DNA from: Gammaproteobacteria bacterium
GTDB taxonomy: Bacteria; Pseudomonadota; Gammaproteobacteria; Steroidobacterales; Woeseiaceae
DNA: 35,417 bases
Reading direction: 5' to 3'
Assembly: GCA_009937605.1 (NCBI GenBank)
Contig: JAACFG010000011.1
Coordinates: 1-35,417, forward strand
Position numbers and translations under genes: made by a program. Numbering within the stretch: position 1 is the stretch's first letter; each line of letters opens with the position of its first letter. This document shows, piece by piece, positions 29,873-35,417 of the stretch. The notes under the pieces are model-generated. The model was given only the letters and a program-made list of their open reading frames with translations. It did no database searches and was not told the DNA's origin.

Positions 29873-29887
29873 GCGCTAATTTAGCGC
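29873..29887. promoter_or_regulatory. Perfect 15-bp palindrome, candidate operator
   Basis: GCGCTAA-T-TTAGCGC is a perfect 7-1-7 inverted repeat placed over the expected -35 region of the Oar-like receptor promoter. The symmetry and location fit a dimeric transcription factor. The factor is not encoded nearby. Confidence 0.5.
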
Positions 29888-29999
29888 AGGGAAAATGCTT
29901 GTGCAATAAGGGTTTGTGCGGGTTTCTGCGTGACGATCGGGAGGTTAGTGGATAGTCTGCCGATGGCCATCAGAAACGGTGTCACGAACCGGCCACAAG

Positions 30000-31871
30000 C
30001 TATTGTTTTCCTGTCATTTCGATCGTTGCGACGATTGGCCAGTGGTCGGAGACGCCGGACTTTTCGGCGCTCCGATAGCGTTGTGGCACGCCGTCTGCGG
30101 ACACCTGCGCGGGGTTGTCGTTTGCAACCCCCACCGAATCAGCGCGAATTCCTGCTGTTGCTTTTTCACCACGGGCCGGCGAGAACAGGATCATGTCGAG
30201 GAATGACCAGGTGTCGTCACGACCGTAATAGTAAGTACCTTCACAGTCGCGGCAACCGAGATCGTGCGCCACCACCCAGACCGGCCGAGCATAGTCGTCC
30301 AGCATATTCTCGCGGACATCCTCGGTACTCGTCGTGTTGAAGTCGCCGGCGGCGAACACGTGGTGATCGTCGGGCAGGGCGTTTCGCAATGCCGCCAGGT
30401 GCTCATAGGCAGCAACCCGCATCGGTGTCGGATGAAACGGGGCGGGAAAATGCACGCTGAATCCGGTCAGGACGGAACCATCGGGCATTTCGAAGTCGGC
30501 CTGCAGCACGCCGCGCGTATCGCCCTGGCGGTCGGGAAACTCCGGGATCAGCAGCGGGTGTAATTGTGGCTCGCCCACGAGCGGTAGTTTCGACAGAAAG
30601 GCGACATCGATGCCCCGCGTATCCGTTCCCTCGACCAGGATCGCTGGAAGGTAACCAAGGCCGTCGAGGTGTTCATTGCGCAGTCGCTCGAGTACCGCGA
30701 CGTTCTCGACTTCCTGCATCGCGATGATGTCGGCGCCCTGACCATTGTTTACCTGGCGAATGGTCGTCGCGAGCACACCGAGTTTGTGATCCAGCGCTGC
30801 ATCGCTCCAGTCGAGATACAGGCACTCATTACGCCAGCTCTCGACTTCGATGCCATTGCAGGCTTCGATGTGCGCTGCGTTCTGCTTTGCCGCCAGTGGC
30901 AGATAGGCTTTGTCGTCCTTGCCAGGATCGTCGACATTGTCGAACAGGTTTTGCACATTGAAGGACATGACGGTCACGCCGCCCCCGGCTCGCGCCTCCA
31001 CCGGAATGTCGAGATCGATGCGCAACAATAATGAGTGCTTGTTCTCTCCGGTTACCATGATCGTGCGCCGGTCGTCGGCGAACGCGACGGCCTCGGCATT
31101 CTTGAAATTGCCCAGCCCGATTCGAATCGGTTTGTTGTTGAGTGCCTCGAACCAGGTCTGGTTTGGGCGTCGCAGGTAATAGTAGACAGCCCGGTACGTC
31201 AGTATGACGGCGGCGCGGTTATCCTGCGATATGTCCATGCCAACGGGTTGCCAGTGCCAGTCCTTCGTCTTGGGGGCAAACTCGACATCCTGGCGGCTGG
31301 GTCTTGGCAGGCTGTCGATCGTACCGAGCCAGGTTGCGGTTACCTTGTCGTCATCGTCAGTCCGCAGGGGTACTTCGTAAAGTGATGGAGGTATGTCGCG
31401 TTTCGATAGCACCAGCGCACGCTCATTTTCGATATCGACGGCTACGGCTTCGGCATCGCGTCTTCCGTTCGGATACTTGAACCGGACTTCCCAGTCGACC
31501 TTGGTTTTGCCCTCGCCAGCCTTCGGTTCCTTGAAGACATAGAGCGTGCGGGTTTTGTGCTGAAGGTCATTGTCGCCGATATCGGCGACAACCAGGTAGG
31601 GTTCGCCGTCGAGCGTAAACGAGGCGAGGTCTTCCCAGTCCTTGTTGTTCGACTTCTTGAGTTCGGTCCTGCCGAGGCTCGCGCCGGTCAGGTCAATCGC
31701 GTACAGGATTTCCTTGGCGCCGCTGTCATTGATGATCCAGAGTACGCCCGGTTCGCGCTGGGAGCGCGCAAGTCCGCTGGCTTCGCGGATCTTCGGGTCT
31801 TCGAGGCGTCCGGCGACCTCGAATGCCAGCGTTGCCGGCTGCTCCGCATTGGAGCAGCCGGCAAGCAGCAC
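30000..31871 (-). CDS. Lipoprotein with propeller-like domain and endonuclease/exonuclease/phosphatase domain
   Basis: The N-terminal half (to about residue 300) looks like a beta-propeller (EASGLARS, VLWIINDSGA, VVADIGDND, EAVAVDIENE). The C-terminal half is an EEP-fold hydrolase with its catalytic set visible: SFNVQNLF (Asn), MQEVEN (Glu), HFPAPFHP, AGDFNTT (Asp/Asn) and SDHWP (Asp/His). EEP members include DNase I-like nucleases and phosphodiesterases. The GTG at 31871 gives only five residues before the lipoprotein Cys (LLAGC). Reading upstream in frame adds RRVVLLV, a normal lipoprotein signal, so a non-ATG start at 31892 (ATT) or 31895 (CTG), on top of the preceding receptor's TGA, is likely. 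An extracellular nuclease feeding the nucleotidases is my inference. Confidence 0.85.
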   Translation of the reverse strand: MLLAGCSNAEQPATLAFEVAGRLEDPKIREASGLARSQREPGVLWIINDSGAKEILYAIDLTGASLGRTELKKSNNKDWEDLASFTLDGEPYLVVADIGDNDLQHKTRTLYVFKEPKAGEGKTKVDWEVRFKYPNGRRDAEAVAVDIENERALVLSKRDIPPSLYEVPLRTDDDDKVTATWLGTIDSLPRPSRQDVEFAPKTKDWHWQPVGMDISQDNRAAVILTYRAVYYYLRRPNQTWFEALNNKPIRIGLGNFKNAEAVAFADDRRTIMVTGENKHSLLLRIDLDIPVEARAGGGVTVMSFNVQNLFDNVDDPGKDDKAYLPLAAKQNAAHIEACNGIEVESWRNECLYLDWSDAALDHKLGVLATTIRQVNNGQGADIIAMQEVENVAVLERLRNEHLDGLGYLPAILVEGTDTRGIDVAFLSKLPLVGEPQLHPLLIPEFPDRQGDTRGVLQADFEMPDGSVLTGFSVHFPAPFHPTPMRVAAYEHLAALRNALPDDHHVFAAGDFNTTSTEDVRENMLDDYARPVWVVAHDLGCRDCEGTYYYGRDDTWSFLDMILFSPARGEKATAGIRADSVGVANDNPAQVSADGVPQRYRSAEKSGVSDHWPIVATIEMTGKQ

Positions 31872-31891
31872 TAGTAGAACTACGCGGCGAA

Positions 31892-34231
31892 TCAGTCGCC
31901 GAACTCTAAGCTGACTTCCAGGCCCCAGATTCTGGGTTCATTGACGAAGCCCGTGTTGTTGCTGAAATCGATAAAGCCGAGCACGTTGTTCTCGTCCGTA
32001 ATGTTACGGCCGAACAGGGCGACCTCGAGACCGCTTTGGTGATTCATGTAGCCAATTCGGAGTCCGCCCTCGTACTGATTCGAGGTCTGGAACTCTACGG
32101 CCTCATACAGAGGCATGTTGATATCGCCGTACCAGACCCAGTCGGTCAGGAAGTAGATCTCCGAGTCGGCGCCGATCGGCCTGCCGTACCGAATCTCCAG
32201 GTTAGCGGTGGTCTCCGGCGCTCTCGGGAACGGGTTACCGTCGACCGAAACCTGTGATGTGTTGTCCGGGTTGACCGGGTCGAGCACCGTACACAGGCCT
32301 GATCCGCAAGGCGCCGTGAACAGGTTCGGGTCATTGATTTCGGTGTCGTTGTACGCCAAGCCGCCGGATACCAGCAGGTTGTCAGTGATCAGGAATTGCG
32401 CGTCGATTTCAAAACCGACGGCCTCGCCTTCCTTGGAGTTGACTACCTGGTTCGTATTGGATGCGCCGCCGATAATCGACAACTGCATATCGTCGACTGT
32501 GTACGAGAACACGCCAATGTTCAGGCGCACGCGATTGTTGGCGAGATCGGCTTTGTAGCCGGCCTCGTACGAGGTGATCGTCTCCGGGTCGGCAACCGAT
32601 GGGCTCTCGCCGAAGGCGACATCACGACCCTGGATCGTTTGCGCACGGAAGCCATTGGCGACTCGTCCGTACAGGCTCGAGTTGTCAGTCAGCGCATAGT
32701 TCGCGCTGATTTCCCAGCTCGATTGGCTGTCGTCAACCAGGATATCTTCGGGCACCGGAATACCCAGGTTTTGCCACAAGTAAGCCTGCTGTAACACGGT
32801 GAAACCTTTTTCATCATCCGTGTAGCGCACGCCGGCCGCCAGGGTCAGGCGATCGGTCACGTCGTAGCTGCCCTGGCCGAATACAGCCCAGGCCGTGTTG
32901 TCGTACTGAACGATATTGTTCTGTACGAAATTAAGATCGTCATCAAACGACGCAAAGTTCTCCGTTTCGACTTTGAGCATGGAGTCGAAGTAGAAGAGGC
33001 CAATCTGCCAGTTGAATGGGCCGTCGTCGGCGCTCGAAAGGCGAAATTCCTGCGTGAACTGGTCGGTTTCGGCGCCGTCCTCAGTAACCGATGGTACGAG
33101 GATCTCACCAGGCCAGGTCCTTGCCGGGAGGCATGGGAAAGGGCACAGAACGTTGGTATCCGCCCACGTGAGACCATCGGGCGGTGTCGGCGTGGAGAAG
33201 ATGTTGACGACACCACCGTCGATATCACCGCGGCTCGAACCGTCGGCATCCTGGAACGAGGTGATCGAACTGAAACTGGTATCGTCGAAGTCCCAGGTCA
33301 GGTTCAGCGTTACGCCGGTCGAATCATAGCCCTGCGGGTTATTGTCGCCCCCGTCGTACCAGACCGTGTCACGTGTGTAGTTCTGGTTCAGGTCGTTGCT
33401 TCCCGTCGTGAATACGTTCGCGCGGAAGATTGACGAGGTGCCTTCGAGGCTGCGCGTCTGGACGCTGAGCAATGCACTGAAGCGATCGGTTGGTTCCCAG
33501 AGCCCCTGGAGGCGAACGGCTACGTCCTCATAGTCGCCGAGAGATTCCAGTCCGGTCTGGCCGTTGGTGATCCAGTTGTCGCGAGTGCGGTACAGGACAG
33601 AAGCGCGTCCCGCAAACGTACTGCCGAGACTGCCGCCGACCGCACCGTCAACATTGATGGTGTTGTTCTCGGCCCAGGATACCCTGGCGTACCCTGAAGT
33701 TTCGTCCGCCGGGCGGCGCGTATTGACCTTAATGATGCCGGCCGTCGTGTTCCGACCGAACAGCGTGCCCTGGGGACCGCGAATGACTTCGATGTTCTGT
33801 ACGTCGAAAATCGGGAAACTCTTCAGGACAGTATTTTCCAGGACAACATCGTCCATGATGAACGACACGGGCTGGGATGCTCCAAGGTCAAAGTCGATGT
33901 TGCCTAGTCCACGAAGGTAAAAACGCGGCGCGGCGCGGCCATTCGATGACTCGGCATACAAACCGGGGACGCGTCCTGACAGGGCGAGAACGTCCTCGCT
34001 GCCAGAGAACAGCGCGTGCAGATTTTCACCCTGGATCGTGGCAACGGAAATTGGAACGTCCTGCAACGCTTGTTCGCGTTTCTGCGCAGTGACTACGATT
34101 TCTTCCAGAACCCCTTCCATCTGCGCCATTGTGGGCGCTGCAAGCAAGCTCGCGAGGGAGATCGCGGCGGCGCCTTTCAAGGCGAGGTTAAGGGAGGAGC
34201 GCTTCTTGTTTGTTGTGTCTGAACCACACAT
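31892..34231 (-). CDS. TonB-dependent outer-membrane receptor
   Basis: A 779-residue receptor. The signal peptide ends APTMAQ near residue 37; then EEIVVTAQKRE (TonB-box-like), a plug with FYLRGLGNIDF, IEVIRGPQGTLFGRN and TAGIIKVNTRRP, and a 22-strand-type barrel. I start it at the ATG at 34231, which has an AGGAG site 8 nt upstream; the in-frame extension to 34339 runs into the cupin gene and adds no signal. The C-terminus is LEFGD, so Phe is third from the end and not terminal as usual. It lies between a cupin gene (40 bp upstream) and the EEP lipoprotein (overlapping or within 20 bp), suggesting one transcript for binding, cutting and import of one substrate. Confidence 0.94.
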   Translation of the reverse strand: MCGSDTTNKKRSSLNLALKGAAAISLASLLAAPTMAQMEGVLEEIVVTAQKREQALQDVPISVATIQGENLHALFSGSEDVLALSGRVPGLYAESSNGRAAPRFYLRGLGNIDFDLGASQPVSFIMDDVVLENTVLKSFPIFDVQNIEVIRGPQGTLFGRNTTAGIIKVNTRRPADETSGYARVSWAENNTINVDGAVGGSLGSTFAGRASVLYRTRDNWITNGQTGLESLGDYEDVAVRLQGLWEPTDRFSALLSVQTRSLEGTSSIFRANVFTTGSNDLNQNYTRDTVWYDGGDNNPQGYDSTGVTLNLTWDFDDTSFSSITSFQDADGSSRGDIDGGVVNIFSTPTPPDGLTWADTNVLCPFPCLPARTWPGEILVPSVTEDGAETDQFTQEFRLSSADDGPFNWQIGLFYFDSMLKVETENFASFDDDLNFVQNNIVQYDNTAWAVFGQGSYDVTDRLTLAAGVRYTDDEKGFTVLQQAYLWQNLGIPVPEDILVDDSQSSWEISANYALTDNSSLYGRVANGFRAQTIQGRDVAFGESPSVADPETITSYEAGYKADLANNRVRLNIGVFSYTVDDMQLSIIGGASNTNQVVNSKEGEAVGFEIDAQFLITDNLLVSGGLAYNDTEINDPNLFTAPCGSGLCTVLDPVNPDNTSQVSVDGNPFPRAPETTANLEIRYGRPIGADSEIYFLTDWVWYGDINMPLYEAVEFQTSNQYEGGLRIGYMNHQSGLEVALFGRNITDENNVLGFIDFSNNTGFVNEPRIWGLEVSLEFGD

Positions 34232-34259
34232 TGGATATCTCCTGATGAGTCGTTCGCGC

Positions 34260-34265
34260 AGTATA
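34260..34265 (-). promoter_or_regulatory. Predicted -10 before the TonB receptor/EEP gene pair
   Basis: TATACT on the minus strand in the 40-bp gap between the cupin and receptor genes, one mismatch from consensus. The -35 would fall in the end of the cupin gene and is weak. The receptor may therefore have its own promoter in addition to read-through. By-eye call. Confidence 0.35.
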
Positions 34266-34271
34266 CCGCCG

Positions 34272-34619
34272 TTACTCCAGAGTGGTGTAGCATTCCTGCG
34301 AAAATTTCGGCGCACAAACACAAACGAAAATGAGGTCATTCGCGCCGGTATTTTCGATGCTCTGTGCCACGCCCCGGGGAATGGTCACGGTGTCGCCCGG
34401 ACCAACGGGAAACGGAGCGGTGTCGCCGACCGTCATCCGGCCAGTACCCGATTCGATAACATAGACTTCGTGGACGGACAGGGCGTGCAGCTGGGTGGTG
34501 ACACCCGGCTCCACGCGGGTACGCGCGAGCGAGAATTCCGGCCAGCGCTCCTCGTTAACAAGCTCGGCTATGAAGCACCGCTCACCCGTCCAGACTTCGG
34601 GTTTCGATTTTTTCGCCAT
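34272..34619 (-). CDS. Small single-domain cupin
   Basis: This 115-residue protein is one cupin barrel. Motif 1 is visible as HALSVHEVYVIESGTGRMTVG, with two His and a Glu as likely metal ligands; motif 2 is DTVTIPRGVAQSIENTG. Motif 2 normally has His where Gln is seen here, so metal binding may be weakened or different. There is no signal peptide. Similar proteins are annotated as mannose-6-phosphate isomerase-like without proof, and nothing here supports that activity. It is the first gene before the receptor and EEP lipoprotein, and diverges from the SDR gene with 38 bp between starts. Function unknown. Confidence 0.88.
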   Translation of the reverse strand: MAKKSKPEVWTGERCFIAELVNEERWPEFSLARTRVEPGVTTQLHALSVHEVYVIESGTGRMTVGDTAPFPVGPGDTVTIPRGVAQSIENTGANDLIFVCVCAPKFSQECYTTLE

Positions 34620-34657
34620 CAGAGGACAATACCCCTAATTAATGGCCGGAGCACCGC

Positions 34658-35417
34658 ATGAATAACTCGAGAGACAGGCCCGTGCAGGACTTGCTCGACC
34701 TGACGGGCGAGACCGTGCTCGTAACCGGAGCCAGCGGCAATATCGGGCAGGCTATTGCCGAGCGCCTCGCACAAGCCGGCGCGACCATTGTTGTGCATTA
34801 CTATCGCAATGAGCCGGCTGCAGTAGAACTTGCAGGCCGCCTCGGCGGTGCGACCGTGGTTCAGGCGAACCTGGCCAGTGAAGCGGATGTCGATGCCATG
34901 TATGCGAAGTCCTGTCCGAGCATGGTCGTCAACAATGCGGCCGCGCAGCCGCTAACAAGCCTCGAGGATATGGGTTACGACGAGTGGCGGGCGATGCTGG
35001 CCGCCAATCTCGATGGCGCTTTCCTGGTCACTCAACGTGCCGCGCGGGCCTGGGCGGGAAAAGGCGGCGCGATCGTGAATATCGCTTCGATCGAGGCGCT
35101 GGATCCGGCAGTAGGGCACGGGCACTACGCGACGAGCAAAGCGGGCCTGGTCATGTTGTCGCGTGCCGCGGCGCTTGAGCTGGGTGCTGCCGGTATCCGA
35201 ATTAATTGCGTGTCGCCCGGCCTGATCGACAAAGAAGGACTGAGCGATGAGTGGCCGGACGGCGTCGCTCGCTGGCAGGATCGAGCGCCGCTCGGGCGGC
35301 TCGGGACTCCCAATGACGTCGCCGACGCGGTATTGTTCCTGCTCAGCCCCGCCGCCCGCTGGATCAGCGGCACCAACCTGGTCGTCGACGGGGGAATGTC
35401 GGCCCAAAGCAAATGGT
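34658..35417 (+). CDS. Short-chain dehydrogenase/reductase (3' end outside window)
   Basis: The frame is open from the ATG at 34658 to the end of the window (253 codons), so only the very end may be missing. It has a Rossmann TGASGNIG cofactor motif near residue 24, NNAAAQP, LAANLDGAF, and the catalytic Ser144, Tyr157 and Lys161 (HYATSK). It closes with SPGLID and a typical VVDGGMS C-terminus. A GGAG site precedes the start. It is a generic classical SDR of the FabG/gluconate-dehydrogenase-like type. The substrate is not recognisable, and a link to nucleotide use is not evident. It diverges from the cupin gene and may belong to the next locus on the right. Confidence 0.92.
   Translation, partial: MNNSRDRPVQDLLDLTGETVLVTGASGNIGQAIAERLAQAGATIVVHYYRNEPAAVELAGRLGGATVVQANLASEADVDAMYAKSCPSMVVNNAAAQPLTSLEDMGYDEWRAMLAANLDGAFLVTQRAARAWAGKGGAIVNIASIEALDPAVGHGHYATSKAGLVMLSRAAALELGAAGIRINCVSPGLIDKEGLSDEWPDGVARWQDRAPLGRLGTPNDVADAVLFLLSPAARWISGTNLVVDGGMSAQSKW

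Larger units (their letters stand above)
29747..29999. other. Longest gene-free stretch: promoter region of the Oar-like receptor
   Basis: These 253 bp hold no supported gene. They contain the palindrome at 29873-29887, a GATAAT -10 candidate at 29856-29861, and on the minus strand a GACTTT...AAAGTC 6-bp inverted repeat just before the receptor's ribosome site. No clear terminator for the upstream phosphodiesterase gene is visible. Confidence 0.6.

Noticed and set aside
34232..34339. Upstream extension of the TonB receptor gene 31892-34231 into the cupin gene
   Set aside because: It adds a basic, non-signal N-terminus, whereas the ATG at 34231 has an AGGAG site and opens directly into a signal peptide.
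34272..34619. Mannose-6-phosphate isomerase for the small cupin
   Set aside because: Only a generic cupin fold is visible, and motif 2 has Gln where the usual His stands.

Overview
The window is about 35.4 kb of compact, GC-rich bacterial chromosome. Its gene families suggest a heterotrophic, probably marine gammaproteobacterium: several TonB-dependent receptors, many lipoproteins, an Oar-like receptor, a TolB-like/TPR membrane protein and a large BNR-propeller protein. I would guess Woeseiaceae or a nearby lineage, but this is inferred from gene content only. I saw no tRNA, rRNA, IS element, phage gene or CRISPR array. Intergenic gaps are short (largest about 250 bp).

Layout. (1) 1-3709 (+): the end of a CNT nucleoside permease, phosphopentomutase (deoB) and a membrane TolB-like/TPR protein. 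(2) 3706-7901 (-): a TonB receptor, then a lipoprotein deaminase of the MtaD/SsnA amidohydrolase family and a hotdog thioesterase. (3) 8030-16959 (+): a dense probable operon of Fe(II)/2-oxoglutarate dioxygenase, thymidine phosphorylase (deoA), CNT permease, nucleoside hydrolase, ribokinase, TfoX-N protein and a secreted BNR-repeat protein. (4) 17010-23768 (-): a six-gene, mostly overlapping operon of beta-ureidopropionase, NCS1 permease, dihydropyrimidinase, PreT, PreA and cytidine deaminase. (5) 23844-26271: two lipoprotein nucleotidases transcribed head to head from starts only 22 bp apart. (6) 26378-34619 (-): an Oar-like TonB receptor, then cupin, TonB receptor and an endonuclease/exonuclease/phosphatase-family lipoprotein. 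(7) 34658-end (+): a short-chain dehydrogenase cut by the window end.

How it fits together. Most genes form one path for living on extracellular nucleotides, perhaps nucleic acids. A surface or periplasmic phosphodiesterase/nuclease and two nucleotidases would release nucleosides. A lipoprotein deaminase may deaminate purine nucleosides before uptake. TonB receptors may bring substrates across the outer membrane, and two CNT permeases and one NCS1 permease across the inner membrane. Inside the cell, phosphorolysis (DeoA plus DeoB) and hydrolysis (nucleoside hydrolase plus ribokinase) open the nucleosides. Cytidine deaminase feeds uridine into the pool. PreTA, HydA and the ureidopropionase take uracil or thymine to beta-alanine or beta-aminoisobutyrate, CO2 and ammonia. 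The enzyme assignments rest on conserved active-site residues. The claim that all these genes form one nucleotide-utilisation locus, and the roles given to the receptors, the dioxygenase and the lipoprotein deaminase, are inference. No classical DNA-binding regulator is encoded in the window.
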